Part shown: one piece after another, positions 16,978 to 25,892 of the stretch
Layout of the letters: the number at the start of each line of letters is the position of its first letter
Numbering within the stretch: the stretch's first letter is position 1
From: Algimonas porphyrae
GTDB lineage: Bacteria; Pseudomonadota; Alphaproteobacteria; Caulobacterales; Maricaulaceae
DNA length: 64,000 bases
Assembly (NCBI RefSeq): GCF_041429795.1
Contig: NZ_CP163424.1
Location: forward strand, 1,862,001 to 1,926,000
Reading direction: 5' to 3'
Position numbers and translations under genes: made by a program
Notes under the pieces: generated by a model
Databases searched by the model: none
Told to the model about the DNA's origin: nothing
What the model saw: only the letters and a program-made list of their open reading frames with translations

Positions 16978-17010
16978 GGGTCTATAAGCCGATCAGGAGG
17001 TTGGGGATAG

Positions 17011-18486
17011 TCAGGAGCGGGCGACTTGTGACGTTTTTCGCGCATTCACGGCCATGACGCCGCCCATCACGATGGCCACGACAGCACAGACAAGCGCTGC
17101 AAAGGCCACATCAAGACCGGTCATGACAAAGCGGAGCAGCATGATGGCTTCAGCCATCAGGATCAGCGCGCAAACGCCGGTCACGATGGGTTTGTCGGTT
17201 CGCCAAGCGTGAAACAGAATGCGAATTATGATCGCGGCCAGAATGATGCCTGTCAGGAAGGCCATTTCGCCTGACGCGTCGATGCCTGGAAGAAGCACCA
17301 TGCGACGGGGGTCGAGCAGCATAAGCGTGAGCATCGCGAGCACGGCTTGCACGGACAGGACGGATTGGAGAGACGCCCTGTTTTCAAACCAGTCATAGAG
17401 GCCGCTGATCAGGACGATCATCTGCGTACCGAGAAGAACCGTAACCACGGATCCTCGCATGGGTGCGGTTTCCAGCATGTCTGGACCGCCATTGCCACCA
17501 AGCAAAACGAGCTGAAATGTCAGGGTTGCCACGGCAAAAACGCCTATCGCGACGAACATCGGCTCTAAGGCGCTTTTCAGCCCGCGCTGGTAGGTGCTGC
17601 GCATCAGGGCTGCGGCGCAGAGTGCAGTAATTAGGGTGACGCCAAGCGCAGAGCCGGACGGCAAGGCTGCGGACGCCATGATATGTATGTGCGCCACGAA
17701 TAGCGACAGAAGCGATATGGAGGCAATGAAGCGCGATCCAGCTGTCACGCCGCCCAGCAGGCCGATGCCGAACAGCGCCAGAACGGCGATCTGTGTCCGG
17801 CCGGGCATGAGACCAAGGCCATTGCCCTGAAACAGCAGGTTGACCAAGACGATCAACGCAATACCGAGACAGAGCCGCGAATGGGCCAGTGTGCCGACAG
17901 TTGCAAATGTCATGGCTACGAGGAGATTCGTGCTGTCAGCCGGCCAGAGCCCCAGATGCGGCAGCAGTGACGTCGCCGCCATCGCCGCGCATCCTGCCAC
18001 GGCGACACATAATGTGGCGCGAACCAGAAGTTGACGCATAGCCATCCCATTCAGCACGAACGTGCCGACTCCGGCTGCAAGCAAGTATGTCAGGCCCGTT
18101 TCCAGCGGAGACAGGCCGCGCAAACTCGCAAAGAGTCCGTACAGGCCGATAAAAGCGAACAGAATTATCCCGGTCTTGCGGATCAGAGACAGGCGCGTTT
18201 TGTCGGGCTCCTCATCGTCTGTTGGTGTCAGAAGGCTGCGATTGGGAGCCGGAGGCTGCGCGACCGGGGTCGCAGGCGGCGTATAAGGCTGCGGACCGCC
18301 GGAAGGTTCGACCATCGTATGGGGCGGAGCGGCATAGTAGGCGTGCGGGTCGAAAGCTTGCGGTTCGAATGCCGTGTCCACTGGCCAATGGTCGGACTGG
18401 AGCGCCTCATTGTGGGACGCGCCATGAGTGGGCGCATCAGCCCTATCGTGTGACCACGGATCATTATGCCAAGTGTCGCTGCTCAT
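17011..18486 (-). CDS. Polytopic membrane protein with proline-rich cytoplasmic tail
   Basis: 491 residues. The first 105 or so are hydrophilic, His/Pro-rich and probably disordered (PYTPPATPVAQPPAPNRSL). From about residue 106 on there are roughly twelve closely packed hydrophobic segments with small residues and few charges, ending in a short basic tail. No transporter signature is visible; the topology recalls large unknown-function membrane proteins. It sits between a patatin and a GYF_2 protein, all leftward, so it may form a membrane complex with them. Because GYF domains of eukaryotes bind proline-rich ligands, its tail is a possible docking site for the neighbour (inference only). Confidence 0.7.
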   Translation of the reverse strand: MSSDTWHNDPWSHDRADAPTHGASHNEALQSDHWPVDTAFEPQAFDPHAYYAAPPHTMVEPSGGPQPYTPPATPVAQPPAPNRSLLTPTDDEEPDKTRLSLIRKTGIILFAFIGLYGLFASLRGLSPLETGLTYLLAAGVGTFVLNGMAMRQLLVRATLCVAVAGCAAMAATSLLPHLGLWPADSTNLLVAMTFATVGTLAHSRLCLGIALIVLVNLLFQGNGLGLMPGRTQIAVLALFGIGLLGGVTAGSRFIASISLLSLFVAHIHIMASAALPSGSALGVTLITALCAAALMRSTYQRGLKSALEPMFVAIGVFAVATLTFQLVLLGGNGGPDMLETAPMRGSVVTVLLGTQMIVLISGLYDWFENRASLQSVLSVQAVLAMLTLMLLDPRRMVLLPGIDASGEMAFLTGIILAAIIIRILFHAWRTDKPIVTGVCALILMAEAIMLLRFVMTGLDVAFAALVCAVVAIVMGGVMAVNARKTSQVARS

Positions 18487-18561
18487 GGCAGCTCGATGTG
18501 CAACAACTGTGCCTATCAGGACGAATTCGATCGGGAAAATACACCGAAGCGGGGAAAAGGC

Positions 18562-19593
18562 CTATTCATCTTCCCCGGACTGTCCCCGCCGTCTGTCAGT
18601 CGCGGGTGAGGCGGCACTGGGCATATCGCCGAGAATATCAATCACTGAACGGATCAGCGGGATTTCGTGTTTCATGGCGCGATAACCTCGCTCGATCAGC
18701 TCATCCGCCCTCGTAAACTCCAGCATTCCGATATGACCGATCCGCGGCGCAACGAACACATCCGGAGGGTCGCCGGCCAGTCGCGATCGACTGATTCGGT
18801 CCATGACGATGTTCAGCGATCCCATCATGACAGACCCGATGCGGGGGCCTTTTCCGGGTTTTGTTCCACCTAGTAGGGATTTCAACAGGATACGGTCCGG
18901 TCTTAACTTGTTTAGAGACTGATGTGCCATGATCGCGATCTCCGGCATATCGGGTTCGACGATTTCGTCCCGGTCGAAATCGACCTCATAACTCGAGCCG
19001 ACCGGCCCGAACGCATCGCCATTGAGCGACACGGCGATGACCATATGCGCCCCCATGGCCCGGCAGGCCGATACAGGCACCGGGTTCACCAATGCGCCGT
19101 CGATCATGTATCGGCCATCAACAAGAACCGGTTCGAATGCGCCTGGCAAAGCGTAAGATGCGCGGATGGCCGGGATGACCGGGCCCTGCTGCAGCCAGAC
19201 TTCATAGCCTGTTCGCAGATCGCAGGCGACAGCGGCGAAGCGACGGTCGAACTCCTCAATATTCATGTCCTTGAGATAGTGATTGAGGACTTTGACGAGC
19301 CGTGCGCCCTTCATAAGGCCCGACCCGCCCCAAGACAGATCCATATATTGCAACACGCGTCGGCGATCGAGTGCGCGCGCCCATTTTTCGAGGCTGTCGA
19401 GACGTCCGGCGAGATAGGCAGCGCCGACGACGGAGCCGATTGACGTTCCGGCAATAATGTCCGGTTCGATCCCAGCTTCCATCAAGGCGCGCAGTGCGCC
19501 GATATGCGCCCAGCCGCGCGCGACCCCGCCTCCAAGAGCCAGTCCGAGGGGTGGGCGATCGCCAGTTCCGATTGCGGCAGTGTCGAGACGCAT
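18562..19593 (-). CDS. Patatin-like phospholipase family protein (RssA type)
   Basis: 343 residues. The patatin serine-aspartate dyad is intact: oxyanion loop LALGGGVARGWAHIGAL, nucleophile Ser51 in GTSIGS, and Asp165 in IDGALVNPVP. The length and the motif GGGVARGWAHIGALRAL fit the RssA/YchK-like bacterial group, predicted lipid acyl hydrolases in the cytoplasm or at the inner membrane. The C-terminal part (about 230-343) is Arg/Asp-rich. It is the first gene of a leftward set, 75 bp upstream of the polytopic membrane protein. Confidence 0.9.
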   Translation of the reverse strand: MRLDTAAIGTGDRPPLGLALGGGVARGWAHIGALRALMEAGIEPDIIAGTSIGSVVGAAYLAGRLDSLEKWARALDRRRVLQYMDLSWGGSGLMKGARLVKVLNHYLKDMNIEEFDRRFAAVACDLRTGYEVWLQQGPVIPAIRASYALPGAFEPVLVDGRYMIDGALVNPVPVSACRAMGAHMVIAVSLNGDAFGPVGSSYEVDFDRDEIVEPDMPEIAIMAHQSLNKLRPDRILLKSLLGGTKPGKGPRIGSVMMGSLNIVMDRISRSRLAGDPPDVFVAPRIGHIGMLEFTRADELIERGYRAMKHEIPLIRSVIDILGDMPSAASPATDRRRGQSGEDE

Positions 19594-19714
19594 GACCTGC
19601 CTAGACCATGACTGTTTCGCGCCTGCAAGCTCCGCATATCAATATGATGACAGGTTGAATGGCTTGCTCATCAGCTATTGCACGGATTAGGGTAGGGTGT
19701 CGGGGGAGATGATG

Positions 19715-20320
19715 ATGAAGCGACTGACGGTGATGCTTGCAATCGGGGCCATGAGTGCCTCTGTTCTCAGTAGTTGCGCGACGATTTCCGAAGAGGCCTG
19801 CCGCGCTGGCAGCTGGCAGGATATCGGCTTCGAGGATGGGGAGAAGGGGCGGTCCCGCTCTCGTTTGGCCAACATTGCCGAAACTTGCGCCAAATATAAT
19901 GTCGTGCCTGACCGCGTCGCCTACATTCGTGGGCTGGAAGAGGGGCTGGTCCGTTACTGCACGCCCGATACAGGCTATTCGTCGGGCCGTAATGGACAGC
20001 CGCCCAATGCCGAATGCGAGGCCGGAGCCTATTCAGACTATCTGGACGCGCATGCGGATGGTGTCCTTGTCTATCAGCTCTATGCCGAACGAGATTCGCT
20101 GGTCGATCGGTGGCAGAATCGGCGCGACAAATATCTGGATGTGAGATCGCGGCTTGATGCGGTCGATCCGGACGGCGAGGGGCTGAGTGCGAAGGAAAGA
20201 CGGCGTCTGGAAAGCTGGGCCGCCCGTCTGGATCATGAAATGGACGATATCAGGATCGAGATCCGCGCCTTTGAACGCATCCATGATCTCGACCGCTGGA
20301 CCATTCCCAATCTGGACTGA
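19715..20320 (+). CDS. DUF2799-like lipoprotein
   Basis: 201 residues from the third of three consecutive ATGs (19715), which gives the best spacing to the GGGGGAG ribosome site. The signal ends in a lipobox LSSC with Cys21, so it is probably an outer-membrane lipoprotein. The mature part resembles DUF2799: SWQDIGFEDGEKG, VPDRVAYIRGLEEGLVRYC and a cysteine-containing GxxNAECEAG segment. The second half is a charged helical region. Single gene between the divergent patatin and the convergent secreted paralogues. Function unknown. Confidence 0.8.
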   Translation: MKRLTVMLAIGAMSASVLSSCATISEEACRAGSWQDIGFEDGEKGRSRSRLANIAETCAKYNVVPDRVAYIRGLEEGLVRYCTPDTGYSSGRNGQPPNAECEAGAYSDYLDAHADGVLVYQLYAERDSLVDRWQNRRDKYLDVRSRLDAVDPDGEGLSAKERRRLESWAARLDHEMDDIRIEIRAFERIHDLDRWTIPNLD

Positions 20321-20327
20321 TCTTTCG

Positions 20328-20867
20328 CTAGACCATTGACGGTTCGCACTCCGGCGTTTCGCCCTCATGCACACTTCGCGCCGTGAAGCTGCCACCCATG
20401 CCGGCCAGACCGTTCACATTCAGGCCGTAATGATAATAGCAATTGCCGCGCTGAAAAATGTTGAAGCAGGCATTATGCGTGCCGCCATCCCAATTGATGT
20501 AGCTAAAACAGATGACGTTGGCTTTGACGCGCCAAGTCCCCGTATCGACCTTGTCACCATGCACATGGCGGGTTCGCCCGTCAGAGGTCGTCGTTTCGAC
20601 AAAGGCGAACGTATCGATTTCGGGCCGTTTGAAATTATAGGTTCCTCTATGGGTCTTGTCTGAAAAGGCGGCCAGCAGCTGCGCTTCGGACAGGGGGACT
20701 TCCTGTGACGGGTCCGGCAGGAAATCACCCTCTTCATTGGGCGTCATCGGGGCCGGTTGCGGGGCGATCTGCGCGATGCTCAGTGCAGGTATAAGGGCCA
20801 GAATAAACCCGCTCAGTAAGGCACGAAAGTCAGGCAAGAGAGGGCTCGCAATCTGGTGTCTCGCCAT
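20328..20867 (-). CDS. Secreted protein, tandem paralogue A
   Basis: 179 residues with an N-terminal hydrophobic export signal (LLSGFILALIPALSIAQ). The mature part shares a clear pattern with the gene upstream of it: DKTHRGTYNF, DGRTRHVHGD, GTWRVKANVICFSY, CFNIFQRGNCYYHY and the terminal ETPECEPS. The three-cysteine core suggests a small beta-rich, disulfide-stabilised extracytoplasmic domain; the pattern recalls DUF995-type proteins (tentative). The start overlaps the end of paralogue B by 38 bp, consistent with tandem duplication. Confidence 0.75.
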   Translation of the reverse strand: MARHQIASPLLPDFRALLSGFILALIPALSIAQIAPQPAPMTPNEEGDFLPDPSQEVPLSEAQLLAAFSDKTHRGTYNFKRPEIDTFAFVETTTSDGRTRHVHGDKVDTGTWRVKANVICFSYINWDGGTHNACFNIFQRGNCYYHYGLNVNGLAGMGGSFTARSVHEGETPECEPSMV

Positions 20868-21285
20868 CGAGAACCGTTATGGCGACGAGTTCCGCCGTTC
20901 CGGCTGACATGGCATAATAACAGTTCCCGCGCTGAAAGATGTTGAAGCATCCGCCATCGAGGATTTCATACTCAAAACACACGACTGTGTACCGAACTTT
21001 CCAACGCCCTTCGGCGATGATGCCGTCATGATCATGGCGGGTGGTTCCGTCAGCGCGCATCTCTTCGGTAAAAGCGGGGTCTGCGTCCGTCCAGTCGCCA
21101 TAATTGTAATAGCCACGATGGGTGTGGTCCATGAAAAGGGCGCGCAGGGCTTCGCCTTCCAGCGGTAATTCGGTCGTCGGATCAGGTGGTCCAAAGGGGT
21201 CGATCGCATCTGTCGATTGCGCGGAAGCGACGTCATTCGCTGCTAGCAGACCGGCAAAGAGGGCTGTGACAGTAAAAAACCGCAT
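20830..21285 (-). CDS. Secreted protein, tandem paralogue B
   Basis: 151 residues from the ATG at 21285 (ribosome site AGAGGTG; a GTG two codons upstream is less well placed). Sec signal MRFFTVTALFAGLLAANDVASA. The shared core is DHTHRGYYNYGD, DGTTRHDHDG, GRWKVRYTVVCFEY, CFNIFQRGNCYYA and ETPDCEPS. It is more compact than paralogue A and lacks A's Pro-rich extension after the signal. Both probably act in the periplasm; the role is unknown. Confidence 0.75.
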   Translation of the reverse strand: MRFFTVTALFAGLLAANDVASAQSTDAIDPFGPPDPTTELPLEGEALRALFMDHTHRGYYNYGDWTDADPAFTEEMRADGTTRHDHDGIIAEGRWKVRYTVVCFEYEILDGGCFNIFQRGNCYYAMSAGTAELVAITVLDGETPDCEPSLA

Positions 21286-21334
21286 AATCACCTCTTACCA
21301 TGATGGCCGATCGTTGCCATGTTAAGACGCAGCC

Positions 21335-21649
21335 ATGAATGATCCGACCCAGCACCAACCCCGCAAACGACGGACCAGCCGCTATCAGCGCGCGCAGGAC
21401 CGCCGTAAATCCCAGCGTCGGGCCGACCAGCGTTTCTATAATAGTATTTTCGGTGTGATCGGAGCCTGCGTTCTGGTGGTACTGGGTCTGGCCATGATCG
21501 CCAGCTCCGGAAATGCCCCGACGATCTCAGGCAATGCCGAAAATCTGACCCAAAGGACCTTTCTGAGGCTGACCGGACTCGAGATCGGCGGCCTGATCGT
21601 GGTGGGCATTATCGGCGTCTTCATGTGGCGGCGTATCAAGAAGCGTTGA
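21335..21649 (+). CDS. Small membrane protein, Arg/Lys-rich N-terminus
   Basis: 104 residues. A strongly basic first third (KRRTSRYQRAQDRRKSQRR) is followed by two hydrophobic segments (about 38-58 and 83-98) and a basic end (RRIKKR). The start ATG at 21335 lies just after the divergent paralogue B promoter region. No family recognised. The basic segment could contact phospholipid, RNA or DNA at the membrane, but there is no direct evidence. Confidence 0.6.
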   Translation: MNDPTQHQPRKRRTSRYQRAQDRRKSQRRADQRFYNSIFGVIGACVLVVLGLAMIASSGNAPTISGNAENLTQRTFLRLTGLEIGGLIVVGIIGVFMWRRIKKR

Positions 21650-21727
21650 TCCAGTTGAAACCGGCGCAACCTTCCGTTACGCGCCCGATCCTCATTCCAT
21701 CCATCCAGACCAAGTCAGGACAAGAAT

Positions 21728-22759
21728 ATGGCGACCAATTTCGCGATCGTCGGTGCCACCGGAAATGTCGGCACGGAAATGCTGGAGATCCTCTCCAAGT
21801 CCGACATGGATATTGGTGAGGTTTACGCCGTCGCCTCCCGCAACTCGCTCGGGCGTGAGGTCAGCTTCGGCGACCGCACGCTGAAGTGCCTGGATATCGA
21901 GACATTCGACTTCGCCAAATGCGATATTGCCCTGATGAGTGCAGGTGGCACCGTGTCCAAGGAATGGTCGCCCAGAATCGCTGCAAAAGGCGCTGTCGTT
22001 ATCGATAATAGCTCAGCCTGGCGCATGGACCCAGATGTGCCGCTGGTTGTGCCGGAAGTGAACGCCGATGCGGTCGAAGGCTTTGCGAAGAAGAACATCA
22101 TCGCCAACCCGAACTGTTCGACCATACAGATGGTGGTCGCACTCAAGCCGCTACATGATCGTGCAGGCGTGAAGAGGGTCGTCGTGTCGACCTATCAGTC
22201 CGTGTCCGGCGCCGGGAAAAAGGCCATGGACGAGCTCTGGCTGCAGACCAAGGGCATCTACGTCAATAATGACCTGCCGGCCATCAACTTCCCCAAGCAG
22301 ATCGCCTTCAACGTCATTCCGCAGATCGATGTCTTCATGGATGATGGTTACACGAAGGAAGAATGGAAGATGAAGGTCGAGACCAAGAAAATTCTCGGTT
22401 CGTCCATTAAGGTTTCGGCGACCTGCGTCCGCGTCCCGACATTTGTCGGTCATGCCGAAGCCATCAATGTCGAACTCGGTGAAGAGTTGTCTGCCGATGA
22501 TGCGCGGGCGCTCCTGCGCGAAAGCCCCGGCCTAATGGTCATCGACAATCCCGTCGCCGAAGACGACGAAGCCAACTACATCACCCCGGTCGAATGCGTC
22601 GGCGAGTTCGCGACCTTCGTGTCCCGCATTCGGGAAGATAGCACGCAGGATAATACGCTCGACATGTGGGTGGTCTCGGACAATCTACGCAAGGGCGCAG
22701 CCCTGAATGCCGTGCAGATTGCCGAGCTTCTGGTTCATCGCAAGCTGGTCAGCAACTGA
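21728..22759 (+). CDS. asd: Aspartate-semialdehyde dehydrogenase
   Basis: 343 residues. Makes aspartate 4-semialdehyde from aspartyl phosphate, the branch point to lysine/diaminopimelate, threonine and methionine. N-terminal NADP fold VGATGNVGTEMLEIL, catalytic cysteine in ANPNCSTIQMV, and the GSGAGKKAMDEL-type loop appears as VSGAGKKAMDEL. Start ATG at 21728 (AGGACAAGAAT upstream). Followed closely by an intrinsic terminator, so it ends its transcription unit. Confidence 0.96.
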   Translation: MATNFAIVGATGNVGTEMLEILSKSDMDIGEVYAVASRNSLGREVSFGDRTLKCLDIETFDFAKCDIALMSAGGTVSKEWSPRIAAKGAVVIDNSSAWRMDPDVPLVVPEVNADAVEGFAKKNIIANPNCSTIQMVVALKPLHDRAGVKRVVVSTYQSVSGAGKKAMDELWLQTKGIYVNNDLPAINFPKQIAFNVIPQIDVFMDDGYTKEEWKMKVETKKILGSSIKVSATCVRVPTFVGHAEAINVELGEELSADDARALLRESPGLMVIDNPVAEDDEANYITPVECVGEFATFVSRIREDSTQDNTLDMWVVSDNLRKGAALNAVQIAELLVHRKLVSN

Positions 22760-22782
22760 ACCCAACCCGACCCGTCAAAACA

Positions 22783-22809
22783 AAAGCCGCCCCGAGAGGC
22801 GGCTTTTTT
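22783..22809 (+). terminator. Rho-independent terminator after asd
   Basis: Stem GCCGCC (22786-22791) with GGCGGC (22798-22803), loop CCGAGA, flanked by AAA on the left and six T residues on the right, 24 bp after the asd stop. The A-tract also permits action for the convergent M16 gene. Confidence 0.9.
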
Positions 22810-22829
22810 ATTGGGCGATATTGGCAGAC

Positions 22830-25637
22830 CTAGAGGCGGTTGCCGTCCTCATCGAGCTCGATGATGGGCATGCCGAGCGTTCTCAGCCGTTCCATCTGCG
22901 TGGCCTTGTCGCCGACGATCACAACGAACATGTCGCTGAGATCAAGATGTTCGGCCGCGAGGGCTTTCGCTTCGTCGCGCGTGAAGGCTTCCAGGATCGC
23001 TTTTTGCTCCTCAATATGCTCGGTGCCGACTTCATACGTATCCATCCGCGACAGAATGTTGAGCTTCTGGAACGGTGTCTCATAGCGACGGGCTTCGGAC
23101 TGGCCGATGGCCGCCTTGGTGAAGTCGATCTCATCCTGAGTCGGACCCTCAGCGTGGAAAAGTTTGATCTCGGAGAAGAACTCCTCGACCGATTCCATTG
23201 TCACGTCGGAGCGGACAGCGGCAGAGGCGCGGTACTGACCTCGATCTTCCTGACCGATGAAGCTACCGCGAGCGCCGTAAGTATAGCCCTTATCCTCACG
23301 CAGATTGAGGTTGATCCGCGAGTTGAAAGCTCCGCCCAGCGGGAAGTTCATCAGCGTAGCGCGATAGAATTCGCCCGTCGGATCGTAGGCCAGTGACGGC
23401 TTACCGATCCGGATTTCGGACTGGGCCGCATCGGGCTTGTCGACGAAGTAGAGGACGCCCGGAGTCGCGGAGAGATAGGGGCGCATCTGCGTCAGCTGTA
23501 CATCGCCGCCCTCCCATGCGCTGATCGGTGCCAGAGCGCGTTCGATCTCGCTTTCCGACAGGTCCGACACGACCAGTATGCTTGAAATCGATGGCGACAT
23601 GTTGCGGGTGTAGAAAGCCCGGACATCGTCAAGCGTAATGGCTTCGACCGTCTCCACAGTCCCGGAGGACGGATGGGCGAAGGCATTGTTCGTGCCATAC
23701 ATCATCTTGTTGAAGATGTTGGTGGCTACCGTTGACGGGTTTTTCTTAGACGCTTCGATGCCTTGGATCTGATTGGCTTTGACGCGATCGAAGTCCTCCT
23801 GATTGAAGGCTGGATTCATCAGCGTATCCATGGCGATCGCGATCGTTTCGTCCAGATTATCGGACAGGGACCGGATCGTCATCGTCGTGTAGGTGTCGCC
23901 GGCGCCGCCATTGACGGAAGAGCCCAGCTTGTCGAGTTCGTTCGAGCGCTCTTCGACCGTCATATTGGTCGACGCTTCCGCCACCATCTGCGCGGTCAGT
24001 GAGGCCAGTCCCAGCTTGTCGAGCTGTTCGTCCTTCTGCCCGGTATTGATGCGCAGCTGGATCACCGTTGTCGGTGTTTCGGAATTGACCGCGCCCAAGA
24101 TCGGAATGCCCGCCACTTCGCCTTCATAGACGTCAGGGGCCTTGATGAAGGGGTTCTCGCCCGGTGCTGGAATGACGGAGCGATCGAAATTATCGACGGG
24201 CGCAGACCAGTCGACATCGGCTTCAGCCACTTTTGGCGGAATTGTCCGCTCATAGCGCTGCCACGTATCCGCGCGGGCAATCATCTCGGGCTGACCGTTC
24301 GGTACGATCGACATGATCACGGCAGGCTTACCCTTGATATATTGCTCATAGACGCGCTGAACATCCTCAGCCGTGACGTTGCGATAGCGGTCCAGATCGC
24401 GCGAAATGCCATTCGGCGTATTCCGGAAGGTTTCATAGGCAGCCAGCTGGCTCACCTTGCCGCGGACGGATTCCAGACCATAGATCAGACCGGATACGAT
24501 ACCGGCCTTGGTCCGCTCCAGATCGTCTTCGGTCACGCCGCGTGTCTCGAACTCGGCGATGGAGTCGCGGGCCGCTTTTTCCATATCGGCCAGTGAGTCG
24601 ATGCGGGCCGGGTTCGCCAGAACCTGAACGCTGAACGAACAATGTAGCTCACGGCAGCCGTGACCGGCGCTGGAATTCACGGCAAGGCCAGGTTTTTCGA
24701 GATTCTTGTAGAGCAGGGAAGTTTCACCGCCGCCGATGATGTCCTGAAGCACGTCGAGCGGGGCTTCATCCGGATGGTTCGCATAGACTGTCGGCCATGC
24801 CATGTAGAGTAGCGGCAGACGGACATTGTCTTCCATCGAGATATAGCGGTCGGCATCGAGCGATACGGGAAGCTTTTCAGGTGCTTCAACTTCGGGGCCG
24901 CGCGGGATCGGGCCGAAATATTTCCGGATTTTCTCAAGCGTTTCCATCTTGTCGATATCGCCGCCAATGGTCAGTGTCGCATTGTTCGGACCATACCAGC
25001 GCAGGAAGAAGCGCTTCAAATCATCCAGATCGGCGCGGTCCAAATCGACCAGATAACCGATGGTCGACCAGCTATAGGGATGGCCTTCGGGATACATGGC
25101 TTCGCCCATGCGCTCCCAGAGAAGACCGTAGGGCTGATTGTCGACGCGCTGACCGCGCTCATTCTTCACGGTTTCGCGTTGAACCTCGAATTTCTCCTGT
25201 GTCACGGCGTCGAGGAAATAGCCCATCCGGTCCGCTTCCAGCCACAACATGCGCTCGAGCTGATTGCTCGGCACAGTCTGGAAATAGTTGGTGCGGTCGC
25301 TGTTGGTCGTGCCGTTCAATGTGCCGCCGAACTCGGTAATCAGTCCAAAATGCTGTTCATCGGCCACATTGATCGAACCCTGGAACATCATGTGTTCAAA
25401 GAAGTGGGCGAAGCCGGATCTGCCAGCCTCTTCACGCCCGGACCCGACATGGTAGGTCACGTCGACATGGACCAGTGGATCGCTATTATCTTCGTGCAGG
25501 ACGACGGTCAGGCCGTTATCCATGACATATTTCTCGTACGGGATAGCCACGTCAGCACCTTCGCCCGTATAGCGCTCGACCAGCGTGAAACCGGCTGGAA
25601 CATTTAAGTCCATAACAACGGCAGCGGTGTCGACCAT
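22830..25637 (-). CDS. M16-family metallopeptidase (start uncertain; signal peptide interrupted upstream)
   Basis: 935 residues from the first ATG (25637). Two similar halves, as in M16 peptidases; the first carries the inverted zinc motif HFFEH (His78, Glu81, His82) with the downstream glutamates of RETVKNE. The second half has the substrate-binding role. Bacterial homologues are usually secreted or lipid-anchored. In this frame 27 codons upstream an ATG-ATT is followed at once by TAG and then by codons spelling a near-perfect lipoprotein signal (LLLGAASLAIVAC), so the true product may have lost its export signal, or may start at a CTG at 25706. Convergent with asd. Confidence 0.85.
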   Translation of the reverse strand: MVDTAAVVMDLNVPAGFTLVERYTGEGADVAIPYEKYVMDNGLTVVLHEDNSDPLVHVDVTYHVGSGREEAGRSGFAHFFEHMMFQGSINVADEQHFGLITEFGGTLNGTTNSDRTNYFQTVPSNQLERMLWLEADRMGYFLDAVTQEKFEVQRETVKNERGQRVDNQPYGLLWERMGEAMYPEGHPYSWSTIGYLVDLDRADLDDLKRFFLRWYGPNNATLTIGGDIDKMETLEKIRKYFGPIPRGPEVEAPEKLPVSLDADRYISMEDNVRLPLLYMAWPTVYANHPDEAPLDVLQDIIGGGETSLLYKNLEKPGLAVNSSAGHGCRELHCSFSVQVLANPARIDSLADMEKAARDSIAEFETRGVTEDDLERTKAGIVSGLIYGLESVRGKVSQLAAYETFRNTPNGISRDLDRYRNVTAEDVQRVYEQYIKGKPAVIMSIVPNGQPEMIARADTWQRYERTIPPKVAEADVDWSAPVDNFDRSVIPAPGENPFIKAPDVYEGEVAGIPILGAVNSETPTTVIQLRINTGQKDEQLDKLGLASLTAQMVAEASTNMTVEERSNELDKLGSSVNGGAGDTYTTMTIRSLSDNLDETIAIAMDTLMNPAFNQEDFDRVKANQIQGIEASKKNPSTVATNIFNKMMYGTNNAFAHPSSGTVETVEAITLDDVRAFYTRNMSPSISSILVVSDLSESEIERALAPISAWEGGDVQLTQMRPYLSATPGVLYFVDKPDAAQSEIRIGKPSLAYDPTGEFYRATLMNFPLGGAFNSRINLNLREDKGYTYGARGSFIGQEDRGQYRASAAVRSDVTMESVEEFFSEIKLFHAEGPTQDEIDFTKAAIGQSEARRYETPFQKLNILSRMDTYEVGTEHIEEQKAILEAFTRDEAKALAAEHLDLSDMFVVIVGDKATQMERLRTLGMPIIELDEDGNRL

Positions 25638-25718
25638 TGTGTCGACGGATGTCTCGCAGGCGACGATCGCAAGCGACGCAGCCCCAAGAAGAAGTGTGCG
25701 GGTCAGGGTCTAAATCAT
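25638..25718 (-). pseudogene. Interrupted lipoprotein signal peptide of the M16 gene
   Basis: Leftward from the ATG at 25716-25718 the codons are ATG ATT TAG ACC CTG ACC and so on. The TAG is at 25710-25712, and the frame is the same as the downstream M16 ORF. If TAG were AAG, the product would begin MIKTLTRTLLLGAASLAIVA followed by Cys, a textbook lipoprotein signal with a positive n-region, hydrophobic core and lipobox. A GAGGA site sits about 10 bases before the ATG. Confidence 0.6.
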
Positions 25719-25892
25719 GGGGTTTACGTCCTCGGTGAGTGAAATGTGAGCGTGGAGATTGGGCCTCTCCATCATTGATTATCGATATCTCATAGCGCAT
25801 CTGGCCGCAGACCAAATGGTGTTCTGATCACATTCTTGCCATCTCTGGGGAAAAGTCTGCGTCAATACCCGCATTCGGGGCAAAGCATGCGC

